From Mesobacillus harenae (GTDB lineage Bacteria > Bacillota > Bacilli > Bacillales > Cytobacillaceae): a DNA stretch of 64,000 nucleotides. Positions 52,860 to 62,391 of this stretch are shown one piece after another (the stretch's first letter is position 1; each line of letters begins with the position of its first letter). The notes below the pieces were generated by a model, which was not told the DNA's origin, searched no databases, and saw nothing but the letters and a program-made list of their open reading frames with translations. The stretch is taken from assembly GCF_013343715.1 (NCBI RefSeq), contig NZ_JABUNR010000003.1, positions 248,001 through 312,000 of the forward strand, written 5' to 3'. The translations under genes were made by a program, and so were the position numbers.

Positions 52860-55175
52860 GTGTTAACCATAGGTAACATTTTATTTTTTGCTAGCTTATT
52901 TTCAGTGTTAGGTGTAATGGCTGCTCTGGAAAGTATGTTTCCATCCTTGGCAGCAGCAGCCTTAATTTGCCTAGGTTTGTTTTTATCTAAGGATACTTCT
53001 AACCGATCACTTCTAATATTCCTATCCTGTTTTAGCGGCTTTTATATCAATGGAGTAATAACAGCTGACTCAAATAGCACTTCATTAACAGGACAGGAAA
53101 AAAGTTTTTTCGTTTCTTTAAATAATGGGGTTAAAGTAGATGGCGATTCGTTTTCAGCACTAGGGACTATTGTTGGATCACAGGAGAAGCTCGCAATAAC
53201 ATACCGAATTAAAACTAACGAAAAAAAAATACTGTTGAAAGAGGAGATTACCCCGGGGGCTGTTTGTAAAGTAAATGGAAGGCTTACGTTGCCACCAGCT
53301 GCAAGAAACCCGAATGCTTTTGATTATAAAAATTACCTTTTTACTAAAGGAGCGTTTTGGATTTTTGAAAGCAGCAGTCTGGAATGCGGGCCAGGAAATT
53401 CAAACCTTATAAATCGAATAAAAAAGATAAGGTTAAAAGGAATCAGCTATCTTGAAAATCATTATCCAGCTGAAGCTGCCGCGATATCCATTGCGTTAGT
53501 TTTCGGTGATCGCAGTATGATTGACCCAGATACTATTCTTTCTTATCAAAAAGCAGGAGTTATCCATCTATTAGCAATCTCTGGTCTGCATGTTGGACTG
53601 CTGTCAGGTATGCTATATTTCTTTTTGCTGAGAATTGGGTTGACTAGAGAAAGAACACTAGAATTACTCTTGGTGCTCCTTCCAATTTATGCTGTTTTAA
53701 CAGGGTTGTCCCCGCCTGTCAACAGGGCTGCTAGTATGATCATGATTATTTTAGCGGCGAAGCGTTTTCACCTTACATTGTCCCCACTAAGTGCAATTTC
53801 TTTTAGCCTGCTGGCTTATCTGCTCATAAATCCTTATATTATTTATGATGTTGGTTTCCAACTGTCTTTTAGGGTTAGTTTTACATTAATTATATCCGCA
53901 AAGCCAGTGATGAGAAAACAATCCTATTTTATTCGTATGGTCTTGGTTTCTCTGCTTGCTCAATTGGCCAGCCTCCCTATTCTTATGTATCACTTTTATG
54001 AAATTTCCTTGATTTCCATTTTAGCTAATTGTATTTTTGTCCCTCTTTACTCCTTCATCATTCTTCCCGTTTGCCTCCTTTTGTTTATTGTTCACTTGCT
54101 GTTACCGATGGAGTTAGTTTTCTTTGTAGAAGTTTTCTCACTGATTACCCAAGCTGCAAATGGACTTTCTGTAAAATTAGCCAGCCTTCCAGGGGCTGCT
54201 TTTATCACCGGAAGGCCCAGTTTTCAACTGCTCCTTTTCTTAGTTATCGTTCATCCGATTATGTTGATGTATTTTGAAAACCCAAAAATTCAAACTGTGA
54301 ATAGAACTGTTATTATATTAGCTGTATTTTTATTTGTCCTTGTCGTTCCTGCTACCTATTCACCCTATGGCAAAGTAGTCTTTATTGATGTGGGTCAAGG
54401 TGACAGCATTCTAATTAAGCTTCCTTACAATCAAGGGATATTTCTGATTGATACAGGAGGGAATATGGTATTTGAGCAGGAAGCGTGGAAGCGAAAAAGT
54501 GACAAATTTGAGGTAGGAAAGGATATTTTAGTTCCTTATCTTAAAAGTGAAGGAGTGCGTTCCATTGATAAATTAATTCTTACGCATGGCGATCTAGATC
54601 ACATCGGCGGAGCACAGGCCCTTTTTACCGAAATAAAGATAAAGGAATTGATTTTACCTGCATCAAAATCAGTTTCAATAACAGAGGAAAGGCTTTTAAA
54701 ACTAGCGGAAAGCTATGGTGTTATGACACACCGCATATCAGAGGGGCCTAGTTGGAAGGCGGGAAAAGCAAAATTCAAGGTGCTTGGCCCTCCAGGGGAG
54801 AAAGATTTAGGAGGGAATAACCAGTCAATTATACTTCTGGCTGACATTGGAGGCTTAACATGGCTATTTACAGGTGACGCTGAATTGGAAGCTGAATCCC
54901 AGCTTATTAAGAATTTCCCTGAATACAATATCGACATTTTAAAGGCAGGACATCATGGCAGCAAAACATCTACGACCGAACAGCTATTAGATCATTTTAA
55001 GCCAGAAGGAGCAATATTATCGGCGGGCCAAAAAAACCGTTACGGTCATCCCCACCAAGAGGTTTTGGGACGGTTAGAAAGAAGAGGAATAAAAATATTC
55101 AGGACTGATAAAAATGGTGCAATTACCTATAGTTTTAGAGGAGAAAAAGGAACGTTTTCAAAGGAAATTCCATAG
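52860..55175 (+). CDS. comEC: Competence DNA channel protein ComEC/Rec2
   Basis: ComEC forms the inner-membrane channel for transforming DNA. The 771-residue protein has an N-terminal OB-like extracellular region, a competence domain with about eight or more transmembrane helices (HLLAISGLHVGLLSG near 238; GLSPPVNRAASMIMI near 282), and a C-terminal metallo-beta-lactamase-like domain (VVFIDVGQGDSILIKL near 504; LTHGDLDHIGGAQ near 573; KAGHHGSKTST near 699). The MBL zinc motif is intact. The GTG start at 52860 has only a weak ribosome site; no better start exists before the in-frame stop at 52785. Confidence 0.94.
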   Translation: MLTIGNILFFASLFSVLGVMAALESMFPSLAAAALICLGLFLSKDTSNRSLLIFLSCFSGFYINGVITADSNSTSLTGQEKSFFVSLNNGVKVDGDSFSALGTIVGSQEKLAITYRIKTNEKKILLKEEITPGAVCKVNGRLTLPPAARNPNAFDYKNYLFTKGAFWIFESSSLECGPGNSNLINRIKKIRLKGISYLENHYPAEAAAISIALVFGDRSMIDPDTILSYQKAGVIHLLAISGLHVGLLSGMLYFFLLRIGLTRERTLELLLVLLPIYAVLTGLSPPVNRAASMIMIILAAKRFHLTLSPLSAISFSLLAYLLINPYIIYDVGFQLSFRVSFTLIISAKPVMRKQSYFIRMVLVSLLAQLASLPILMYHFYEISLISILANCIFVPLYSFIILPVCLLLFIVHLLLPMELVFFVEVFSLITQAANGLSVKLASLPGAAFITGRPSFQLLLFLVIVHPIMLMYFENPKIQTVNRTVIILAVFLFVLVVPATYSPYGKVVFIDVGQGDSILIKLPYNQGIFLIDTGGNMVFEQEAWKRKSDKFEVGKDILVPYLKSEGVRSIDKLILTHGDLDHIGGAQALFTEIKIKELILPASKSVSITEERLLKLAESYGVMTHRISEGPSWKAGKAKFKVLGPPGEKDLGGNNQSIILLADIGGLTWLFTGDAELEAESQLIKNFPEYNIDILKAGHHGSKTSTTEQLLDHFKPEGAILSAGQKNRYGHPHQEVLGRLERRGIKIFRTDKNGAITYSFRGEKGTFSKEIP

Positions 55176-55237
55176 TATAAATTAACAAATTCCTTAACTC
55201 CTACATGTCAGCTGCATACACTTACCTTGCTAAAAAA

Positions 55238-55273
55238 GCAAAGAGACTGCATGATCTGCAGTCTCACCTTTTT
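55238..55273. terminator. Bidirectional terminator between comEC and yqzM
   Basis: GAGACTGCA and TGCAGTCTC pair perfectly around TGATC; T-rich flanks lie on both strands. Confidence 0.82.
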
Positions 55274-55288
55274 CGCTATGTAGCCTGA

Positions 55289-55423
55289 TTATCTTCCGAC
55301 TACTTGAATGACTGTTGCAATTACGAACATGGTTGCAAAGAATCCGAAAGAAACGATGAAACCAACACCAGAGTCTATGGCGTCGTTACGATTGCTTTGG
55401 ACGTTTTTTTCAAATTGGTTCAC
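55289..55423 (-). CDS. yqzM: Small membrane protein YqzM, 44 aa
   Basis: A minus-strand GTG at 55423 follows GGAGGGG and opens 44 codons: MNQFEKNVQSNRNDAIDSGV, then a hydrophobic helix FIVSFGFFATMFVIATVIQV, ending VGR. The sequence and place between comEC and holA match YqzM of B. subtilis, a single-span membrane protein of unknown role. It is convergent with comEC and shares its terminator. Confidence 0.88.
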   Translation of the reverse strand: MNQFEKNVQSNRNDAIDSGVGFIVSFGFFATMFVIATVIQVVGR

Positions 55424-55727
55424 AGTCTACCCCTCCTATTTCCATTACAGTATAAATTAATTTCAGGAAAAAATCCAGCGTACCTTTTAAGCTTTCCTTT
55501 ACTGACAAGAGTTGTCACAAATACTTTTCCGGTTCAAAGGGACAATAATAACTACAATACAAGGCGTACCGTCGTTATTTAAGTATCCTAGGCCTTAAAT
55601 GGCGGCGTTTACTATAAATAGGGAATTGGTTGTGAGAAGCCAATTCCCTAATAAAACTTGTCAAAATGTCCAAGCTTCTTTACGATATGGTTAGGGTAAA
55701 ACTTGATTCGAACGGAGCGAAGGACTA

Positions 55728-56750
55728 TTGGGACTAGACATTTGGAAACAAATCAAAACTAAACAAATTAAGCCTCTATATTTATTATATGGAACGGAAT
55801 CATTTCTTATAAATGAGACATATCAGCTTCTTATCGAACATGCACTTAATGAAGAAGAAGTGGAGTTTAATCTTTCTACACACGATCTTGAGGAAACCCC
55901 AATTGAAGTGGCTCTCGAAGATGCAGAGACCTTTCCATTTGTTGGAGAAAGAAGATTAATTATCCTAAGAAATCCGTCCTTTCTCACTGCAGAAAGAACA
56001 AAAGGAAAAACTGAACATAATTTAACTAAGCTGGAAGCCTATTTAAAGGAGCCGGCTCCATATTCAGTTGTTGTTTTTGTTGCTCCATATGAAAAATTAG
56101 ATGAACGGAAAAAGCTAACAAAGGAGCTTAAGAGGCTCGCTTCAGTTCTAGATGCGAAAAAATTATCAGAACAGGAGCTTAAAGTTTGGGTAAGAGACAG
56201 AGCGGCTTCAAATGGAGTTCAAATTGATGAGGATGCGGTTGACCTGATGCTCTTGCTGTCTGGTACCAATCTTTTTATGCTGACAGGAGAGGTGGACAAG
56301 CTTGCTCTATACGCACAGCAGGAGAAAAGGATCCATTCGGACATGGTGGATAAACTGGTTGCAAGATCATTAGAGCAAAATATTTTCTCGCTGGTCGATA
56401 AAATCGTCAATCGCAAAATAGAACAGGCTCTTCGTATTTATTATGACTTGTTAAAGCAAAATGAAGAGCCCTTGAAAATTCTGGCCGTTATTACAGGTCA
56501 GTTTCGATTAATTTACCAGGTAAAGGAAATGGCAAGGAACGGTTATGGACAACAACAAATGGCCGGATATCTCAAAGTTCACCCATTTAGAGTGAAGTTA
56601 GCCGCAGGCCAAGCCCAATATTTCTCTGAGCAGGAGCTAACCGGGATAATAAAGCAGTTAGCTGACGCTGATTTTCAAATGAAAACAGGCGGCATGAACA
56701 AAACATTGCTTATAGAACTGTTCCTCTTCAAACTCAAAACCTTGAGATGA
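55728..56750 (+). CDS. holA: DNA polymerase III subunit delta
   Basis: HolA is the wrench subunit of the clamp loader. The 340-residue protein starts at TTG 55728 with the family opening IKPLYLLYGTESFLINETYQ and shows LRNPSFL and ELKRLA in domain 1-2. The helical collar domain lies at the C-terminus (GGMNKTLLIELFLFKLK). GGAGCGAAGGA upstream is a split ribosome site. It is yqeN in B. subtilis order, between yqzM and rpsT. Confidence 0.93.
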   Translation: MGLDIWKQIKTKQIKPLYLLYGTESFLINETYQLLIEHALNEEEVEFNLSTHDLEETPIEVALEDAETFPFVGERRLIILRNPSFLTAERTKGKTEHNLTKLEAYLKEPAPYSVVVFVAPYEKLDERKKLTKELKRLASVLDAKKLSEQELKVWVRDRAASNGVQIDEDAVDLMLLLSGTNLFMLTGEVDKLALYAQQEKRIHSDMVDKLVARSLEQNIFSLVDKIVNRKIEQALRIYYDLLKQNEEPLKILAVITGQFRLIYQVKEMARNGYGQQQMAGYLKVHPFRVKLAAGQAQYFSEQELTGIIKQLADADFQMKTGGMNKTLLIELFLFKLKTLR

Positions 56751-56837
56751 AAAGCGGAGCCGACTGTCCAACACCGATAAGTGCGGGATGGCTAGAGGTT
56801 GAAAGCTAATCCTGGCAGCTTATATCCTTAGCCACAT

Positions 56838-56867
56838 AAAAAAACGACCTTCAACTGGTCGTTTTTT
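56838..56867. terminator. Bidirectional terminator between holA and rpsT
   Basis: AAAAAACGACC and GGTCGTTTTTT pair perfectly around TTCAACT. Confidence 0.9.
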
Positions 56868-56879
56868 CTGTGTGCAATA

Positions 56880-57149
56880 TTATTCAGCTTTTAAAGAGTT
56901 GATTCTTTTAGCTAAACGAGCTTTTTTACGGGCAGCAGCATTTTTATGGATAAGACCTTTAGAGGCTGCTTTGTCCAGCTTGCTTGCAGCTGCAACAAAA
57001 GTTTCAGCAGCTTGGTCGCTGTCATTGTTTACAATCGCAGCTTCAGTTCTTTTAACTGCAGTACGCATATTAGATTTGATTGTAATGTTGTGGGCTTTAT
57101 GTGCTTCACTTGTTTTAACACGCTTGATAGCAGATTTAATATTTGGCAT
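56880..57149 (-). CDS. rpsT: 30S ribosomal protein S20
   Basis: S20 is a primary 16S-binding protein. The 89-residue basic helical protein starts [20 protein letters not shown] and is rich in Ala, Lys and Arg. The start is the ATG at 57149, 7 bp after TTAGGAGGTGA; the upstream in-frame GTG is part of that ribosome site. It is monocistronic, convergent with holA. S20 represses its own mRNA in other bacteria; no such structure is evident here by eye. Confidence 0.96.
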   Translation of the reverse strand: MPNIKSAIKRVKTSEAHKAHNITIKSNMRTAVKRTEAAIVNNDSDQAAETFVAAASKLDKAASKGLIHKNAAARKKARLAKRINSLKAE

Positions 57150-57358
57150 TTGGTTCACCTCCTAAAAAGGATCGAGAGTTTATGGAACTCGATTTTCCAT
57201 TACGTTTCTTTTTATAAGAACAAGAGATATTTTATCAAACGCACGTCCATAATGCAATACTATACCCTCAATTTGATCGATAATCTAAAATGTGAATGTT
57301 TTTTTATATACAGGAAAAGATAGGAATTAGGATGTCTGTATAGAAAGGAAGATTTTTA

Positions 57359-58483
57359 ATGAAAGAACCTATTGATTTAAGCAAATATTCAGTACGTACC
57401 GACCTTGCTGTGGAAGCACGAGAGATGGTTCTTCAAAAAAGGGATGCAACAGTTCACGATCAACAGGACTCTTCCCATATTGAAGGAGTCATAATAAAGG
57501 AAAAAGAAGAGAATGGCATAAAGGTGTCACTGGTCGAGGTGACAGCTGAGGGTGAAAAGGAACTTGGGAAAAAGCAGGGACAATACATAACAATAGAGGT
57601 TGTCGGAATCAGGCAGCAGGACACCGAGCTCCAGCAAAAAGTTGAAGAAGTGTTTGCTTCAGAGTTTGCCCGGTTTTTAAGGCAGAAAGGAATAAAGAAA
57701 AATGCCTCCTGTTTAGTCGTAGGGTTAGGCAACTGGAACGTTACTCCAGACGCCTTGGGACCGCTTGTATGCGAAAATATTCTGGTTACCCAGCATCTAT
57801 TTACCCTTCAGCCAGAAAGAGTACAAGACGGCTATCGCCCTGTTAGTGCACTAACTCCTGGAGTGATGGGTCTAACAGGGATTGAAACAAGTGATATTAT
57901 TTTTGGTGTTGCCGAAAAAACCAAACCGGATTTTGTTATTGCAATCGATGCGTTGGCCTCACGCTCAATTGAAAGGGTTAATGCATCGATCCAAATATCA
58001 GATACAGGAATTCATCCTGGTTCTGGTGTAGGGAATAAGCGAAAAGAAATCAGTCAGGAAACACTGGGCGTACCTGTTATTGCGATTGGAGTTCCAACGG
58101 TTGTTGACGCAGTGACAATTACAAGTGATACGATTGATTTTATCCTTAAGCATTTTGGAAAAGAGTTAAAAGAAGGTGACCGTCCATCCCGGGCTTTGAC
58201 GCCGGCAGGAATGACATTTGGTGGAAGGAAGAAACTCTCTGATGAGGACCTTCCAGGGGAAGAACACCGCAAAACCTTTCTTGGCATTGTTGGCACGCTT
58301 CCAGAAGTTGAAAAGCGCAAGCTGATTCATGAGGTTCTTGCTCCACTTGGCCATAACTTAATGGTTACCCCAAAAGAAGTAGATGTTTTTATGGAGGATA
58401 TGGCTAATCTAATTTCAAACGGGCTAAATGCAGCGCTGCACGAGTCTATTAATCAGGATAATGCAGGGTTTACTACCAGGTAG
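57359..58483 (+). CDS. gpr: Germination protease GPR
   Basis: GPR degrades the DNA-protecting small acid-soluble spore proteins during germination. It is made as a zymogen in the forespore. The 374-residue protein begins [20 protein letters not shown], containing the autoprocessing region after about residue 15. [16 protein letters not shown] near 120 and [12 protein letters not shown] near 191 carry the aspartic-like acidic active site of the family. AGAAAGGAAG precedes the ATG. spoIIP follows after a terminator. The YrzI-type peptides at 40.9 kb belong to a family proposed as possible GPR substrates. Confidence 0.96.
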   Translation: MKEPIDLSKYSVRTDLAVEAREMVLQKRDATVHDQQDSSHIEGVIIKEKEENGIKVSLVEVTAEGEKELGKKQGQYITIEVVGIRQQDTELQQKVEEVFASEFARFLRQKGIKKNASCLVVGLGNWNVTPDALGPLVCENILVTQHLFTLQPERVQDGYRPVSALTPGVMGLTGIETSDIIFGVAEKTKPDFVIAIDALASRSIERVNASIQISDTGIHPGSGVGNKRKEISQETLGVPVIAIGVPTVVDAVTITSDTIDFILKHFGKELKEGDRPSRALTPAGMTFGGRKKLSDEDLPGEEHRKTFLGIVGTLPEVEKRKLIHEVLAPLGHNLMVTPKEVDVFMEDMANLISNGLNAALHESINQDNAGFTTR

Positions 58484-58561
58484 AAAGCCAAGGAAAGAAC
58501 CATTTGGATGCAGCACGAACCTGGAGCTAACCGCCCAGCACATCTTTGCCCGAATAGCAGA

Positions 58562-58595
58562 AACAGGCCGCGGCAATACCGTGGCCTGCATTTTG
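58562..58595 (+). terminator. Terminator after gpr
   Basis: CAGGCCGCGG and CCGTGGCCTG form a 10-bp stem (one G-U pair) followed by CATTTTG. Confidence 0.72.
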
Positions 58596-58693
58596 CGGGG
58601 GCATTTGCCAGGAACCTTTCTTTACAAAATCAGTTCTATCTTCTCTATCAAAGTCATATGATTTACTAGACTTATGAAGAGAGGTAGAAATAG

Positions 58694-59896
58694 ATGAAAT
58701 TTTTAAGAGGACCAGAAATCATCATTGCTGTGCAAGGGACAAGCATTATAAAAGTCTTGGCAGGGTTTCTGCTTTTGTTGATCACTATCTTTTCAATAAG
58801 CGGAGTATTAACATCTTTAAAGCCTGAATATCGTCTATCGTCAGCTTCTGTTAACAGTGCAGCTACAAATATTTCTGGTGAACTCCTTTACCAGCTAATG
58901 GGCTGGGAAAATCATAGTTTATTGCAAGTTCTTCCTGAAGGAAAGAAATCACCCATGCTGACTAGTAAAATGTTCAACCTTTCTACCAATATTCATCTCG
59001 ATGATCCGCGAAGTTTATTAGGACGCGAACTGCCCGGTTTTTCTCTGTTTGATGGGAAAATACTAGTTGCAGGAGAAGGTACTAACTACACGAACATGCC
59101 AATGGAATCAGCCCCTCCTCTTGACGTACTGAAGGCAGAACAAGAAGCAGCTCTTCAAAATACGGCAGATATTGAAAATCCCAAAAATGATAATACTGAA
59201 ATTAATTCAGCCCCTATGACAACGGGTGGAAGGAAAGTCGTGTACGTTTATTTTTCCCATACCCGCGAAAGTTATCTTCCGTATTTAAAGGGCGTTACTG
59301 ATCCAAACAAGGCCTATCATTCAAAAATAAATGTCACCAAAATTGGCGATAAATTAAAAGAGAGTCTTGAATCAAACGGAATTGGCACAACTGTCGATAA
59401 GACCGATGTGATGGAAAACTTAAACAATAAGGGCTTTAGCTTCGGAAAAGCATATCAGGAGTCCAGGCCTTTGGTTCAAACGGCTATGGCGGGTGATCGT
59501 GATCTTCAATATTTTATTGATATTCACAGAGATGGTCACCGTAAGGATAAAACGACGATGGTGATTAACGGAAAATCATATGCCAAACTAGCTTTTGTTA
59601 TTGGAGCTGAGCATGAGAACTACGAAAAGAACCTTAAGCTTGCGCGTGAGCTTCACAACCTTCTTGAAACAAAATATAAGGGCTTAAGCCGTGGAATTAT
59701 TGAAAAAAAGGGAGAGATGACGAACGGGAAATTCAATCAGGATTTATCGGGAAATGCGATGTTGCTTGAATTTGGCGGTGTAGATAACACATTTGAAGAA
59801 CTAAACAGATCTGCAGAAGCCTTAGCGGATGTTTTTAGCGAATTTTACTGGCAGGCAGAAAAAGTAGACGCTTCCGTTGAGAGCCAGCCGGAATAA
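58694..59896 (+). CDS. spoIIP: Stage II sporulation protein P
   Basis: SpoIIP is the amidase/endopeptidase of the DMP engulfment machine. The 400-residue protein has a membrane anchor at about 18-40 and an extracellular SpoIIP domain: VYVYFSHTRESYLPYL near 182 (zinc His), FIDIHRDGHRKDKTTMVING near 278, GAEHENYEKN near 307 and AMLLEFGGVDNTFEELNRSA near 355 (catalytic Glu). AGAGAGGTAG upstream gives ATG 58694. The CATATGAT at about 58655 looks like a sigma-E -10, but no matching -35 is certain. The gpr-spoIIP-yqxA-lepA order is conserved. Confidence 0.96.
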   Translation: MKFLRGPEIIIAVQGTSIIKVLAGFLLLLITIFSISGVLTSLKPEYRLSSASVNSAATNISGELLYQLMGWENHSLLQVLPEGKKSPMLTSKMFNLSTNIHLDDPRSLLGRELPGFSLFDGKILVAGEGTNYTNMPMESAPPLDVLKAEQEAALQNTADIENPKNDNTEINSAPMTTGGRKVVYVYFSHTRESYLPYLKGVTDPNKAYHSKINVTKIGDKLKESLESNGIGTTVDKTDVMENLNNKGFSFGKAYQESRPLVQTAMAGDRDLQYFIDIHRDGHRKDKTTMVINGKSYAKLAFVIGAEHENYEKNLKLARELHNLLETKYKGLSRGIIEKKGEMTNGKFNQDLSGNAMLLEFGGVDNTFEELNRSAEALADVFSEFYWQAEKVDASVESQPE

Positions 59897-59924
59897 GAAA
59901 TAACCAGAATGCCGGGTGATCCAT

Positions 59925-60266
59925 ATGAAAATGTTTATGTTAAAAAGTGTTCTGATTGCAGCACTGATGTTTTTAGCTGTACTGTTTGGAATGGAACAGG
60001 CTAATAGCGGGATTCATAAAATGAAAGGCTATGAAGATCCTAACTTCAAAAGTGCGTTTAATTTAAGTGAGGATGAAAGCGGAGAACTTGAGACATCTGT
60101 TCTTGGAAATAAAATTACTAGCCATGATCTTGAGAAAAAAAAGGAACAATTAGAAGAGCTTAAAGCTTATAATTTTTTTTCATCAATTGGAAGGAAGCTA
60201 GCAGATGGACTGTCGAGTGCAGCTAATACGGTTATTCGTTTTATAACAAGTAACGCAGGAGGTTAA
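59925..60266 (+). CDS. yqxA: DUF3679 membrane protein YqxA
   Basis: The 113-residue protein has an N-terminal transmembrane helix (LKSVLIAALMFLAVLFGMEQ at 4-23), a central acidic section (NLSEDESGELE), a charged helix (LEKKKEQLEEL) and a second weakly hydrophobic C-terminal helix. ATG 59925 follows CCGGGTGATCC; a GTG at 59916 lies within that stretch. It sits 28 bp after spoIIP and is probably cotranscribed. In B. subtilis yqxA lies in the same place; the function is unknown. Confidence 0.82.
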   Translation: MKMFMLKSVLIAALMFLAVLFGMEQANSGIHKMKGYEDPNFKSAFNLSEDESGELETSVLGNKITSHDLEKKKEQLEELKAYNFFSSIGRKLADGLSSAANTVIRFITSNAGG

Positions 60267-60337
60267 CTCTTAACGGTGAGTGCTGTATCTCCCCCATGAA
60301 TAGTTATGAAACTTATCCTGTAACGCCTATCAGTAAG

Positions 60338-60361
60338 AGGGCCTTGTTTACGGCCCTTTTA
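60338..60361 (+). terminator. Terminator after yqxA
   Basis: AGAGGGCC and GGCCCTTTT pair around an 8-nt loop. Confidence 0.75.
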
Positions 60362-60415
60362 GAATTTATCAGCCTTATTCAATGGATTTACCAGTTTTAC
60401 AACATCCGGTTTTAA

Positions 60416-60444
60416 TTGAATCTTGTGTACCCTGCTGATATAAT
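60416..60444 (+). promoter_or_regulatory. Sigma-A promoter of lepA
   Basis: TTGAAT at 60416-60421 and TATAAT at 60439-60444 are 17 bp apart, with a TGA extension before the -10. Confidence 0.85.
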
Positions 60445-60486
60445 CTAGAATTAGTTAGATGTGCGAGAATAGTAGGAGTGAACTTC

Positions 60487-62316
60487 ATGAATAGAGAAGA
60501 ACGGCTTAAACAGCAAACAAAAATACGTAATTTCTCGATTATTGCCCATATTGACCATGGGAAATCAACACTTGCAGACCGAATATTAGAGAAAACCAAT
60601 GCTTTGACATCTAGGGAGATGAAGGCACAGCTGCTTGATTCAATGGACCTTGAAAGAGAGCGGGGCATCACCATCAAGCTAAATTCAGTTCAATTGAAAT
60701 ATAAAGCAAAAGATGGCGAGATTTATACTTTTCATTTAATTGATACTCCAGGTCATGTCGATTTTACATATGAGGTTTCCCGGAGCCTTGCCGCCTGTGA
60801 GGGAGCTGTACTTGTGGTAGATGCAGCACAGGGAATTGAAGCCCAAACCCTCGCAAACGTATATCTTGCAATTGACAATGAACTGGAAATTGTACCTGTA
60901 ATCAATAAAATTGACCTTCCAAGTGCAGACCCTGAACGGGTACGCAAAGAGATAGAAGAAGTGATTGGGCTTGACGCTTCTGATGCAGTCCTTGCTTCCG
61001 CAAAAGCCGGAATTGGGATTGAAGAAATCCTCGAACAAATCGTTGAAAAAGTCCCAGCGCCTCAGGGAGACCCTGATGCTCCTTTAAAGGCTTTGATTTT
61101 TGACTCCTTGTATGATGCTTACCGAGGGGTAATTGCTTATATACGCGTTGTCGATGGAACCGTTAAAGTTGGCGACAAGGTTAAAATGATGGCAACAGGT
61201 AAAGAATTTGAGGTAACAGAACTTGGGGTATTTACACCAAAGGCAGTGGCCCGTGATGAGTTATCTGTAGGGGATGTTGGCTTTTTAACAGCAGCTATAA
61301 AAAATGTTGCCGATACGCGTGTTGGGGATACAATTACGAATGCGAAAAAAGGAGCGACTGAAGGATTACCGGGTTACCGTCGCTTAAATCCAATGGTTTA
61401 TTGCGGCCTTTATCCAATTGACTCCGCCAAATTTAATGACTTGCGTGATGCACTTGAAAAGCTAGAATTGAATGATGCAGCGCTTCAATTTGAACCGGAA
61501 ACCTCGCAGGCTCTGGGATTTGGCTTCCGCTGCGGATTTCTGGGACTTCTCCATATGGAGATCATCCAGGAACGAATTGAGCGGGAATTCAAAATTGATT
61601 TGATTACAACTGCGCCAAGTGTTATTTATCATGTTGTCATGACTGATGGATCTGACTTGAAAGTCGATAACCCGAACCATATGCCTGATCCACAAAAAAT
61701 TGACCGGATTGAGGAACCGTATGTTAAAGCAACCATGATGGCTCCTAATGATTATGTAGGAGCCATTATGGAGCTTTGCCAGGATAAGCGGGGAATCTTT
61801 ATTGATATGCAATACATGGATGAAACGAGAGTCAATATTGTTTATGAAATCCCTTTATCTGAGATTGTTTATGACTTTTTTGACCAGTTAAAGTCTAGTA
61901 CGAAAGGCTATGCTTCCTTTGACTATGAATTAATTGGCTATAAGCCTTCAAAGCTGGTGAAAATGGACATCCTGTTAAATGCAGAAAAGGTCGATGCTCT
62001 CAGCTTTATAGTCCATAATGATTTTGCTTATGACCGTGGTAAAATCATTGTAGAAAAGCTTAAAGAACTAATTCCGCGCCAGCAGTTTGAAGTGCCTGTT
62101 CAGGCTGCCATCGGGCAAAAAATCGTGGCCCGCTCCACCATTAAGTCAATGGGGAAGAATGTTCTTGCCAAGTGTTACGGCGGTGACATTTCACGTAAGC
62201 GGAAACTTTTAGAGAAACAAAAAGAAGGTAAGAAACGAATGAAGCAAGTTGGTTCTGTAGAGGTTCCACAAGAGGCGTTTATGGCTGTATTAAAGATGGA
62301 TGATCAGAAAAAATAA
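60487..62316 (+). CDS. lepA: Elongation factor 4 (LepA)
   Basis: LepA is a translational GTPase that back-translocates or remodels stalled ribosomes. The 609-residue protein has G1 [13 protein letters not shown] near 17-29, G3 [15 protein letters not shown] near 81 and G4 [10 protein letters not shown] near 135, followed by domains II and III. The LepA-specific C-terminal domain ([20 protein letters not shown] near 554) completes it. ATG 60487 lies 8 bp after AGGAG; a GTG inside that site is rejected. It has its own promoter and terminator. Confidence 0.97.
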   Translation: MNREERLKQQTKIRNFSIIAHIDHGKSTLADRILEKTNALTSREMKAQLLDSMDLERERGITIKLNSVQLKYKAKDGEIYTFHLIDTPGHVDFTYEVSRSLAACEGAVLVVDAAQGIEAQTLANVYLAIDNELEIVPVINKIDLPSADPERVRKEIEEVIGLDASDAVLASAKAGIGIEEILEQIVEKVPAPQGDPDAPLKALIFDSLYDAYRGVIAYIRVVDGTVKVGDKVKMMATGKEFEVTELGVFTPKAVARDELSVGDVGFLTAAIKNVADTRVGDTITNAKKGATEGLPGYRRLNPMVYCGLYPIDSAKFNDLRDALEKLELNDAALQFEPETSQALGFGFRCGFLGLLHMEIIQERIEREFKIDLITTAPSVIYHVVMTDGSDLKVDNPNHMPDPQKIDRIEEPYVKATMMAPNDYVGAIMELCQDKRGIFIDMQYMDETRVNIVYEIPLSEIVYDFFDQLKSSTKGYASFDYELIGYKPSKLVKMDILLNAEKVDALSFIVHNDFAYDRGKIIVEKLKELIPRQQFEVPVQAAIGQKIVARSTIKSMGKNVLAKCYGGDISRKRKLLEKQKEGKKRMKQVGSVEVPQEAFMAVLKMDDQKK

Positions 62317-62325
62317 GGTATGTTA

Positions 62326-62373
62326 GGTTAGAGATGCTTACTGCAACAAGCAGCTCTAACCTTTTTAATTTTT
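62326..62373 (+). terminator. Terminator after lepA
   Basis: GGTTAGAGATGCTT pairs with AAGCAGCTCTAACC (one mismatch), then TTTTTAATTTTT. Confidence 0.85.
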
Positions 62374-62391
62374 AAGCTTGGAAGTGAAAAA

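Noticed and set aside
58640..58690. Sigma-E promoter of spoIIP
   Set aside because: A CATATGAT -10-like element is present, but no convincing -35 at proper spacing, so it is not listed as a feature.
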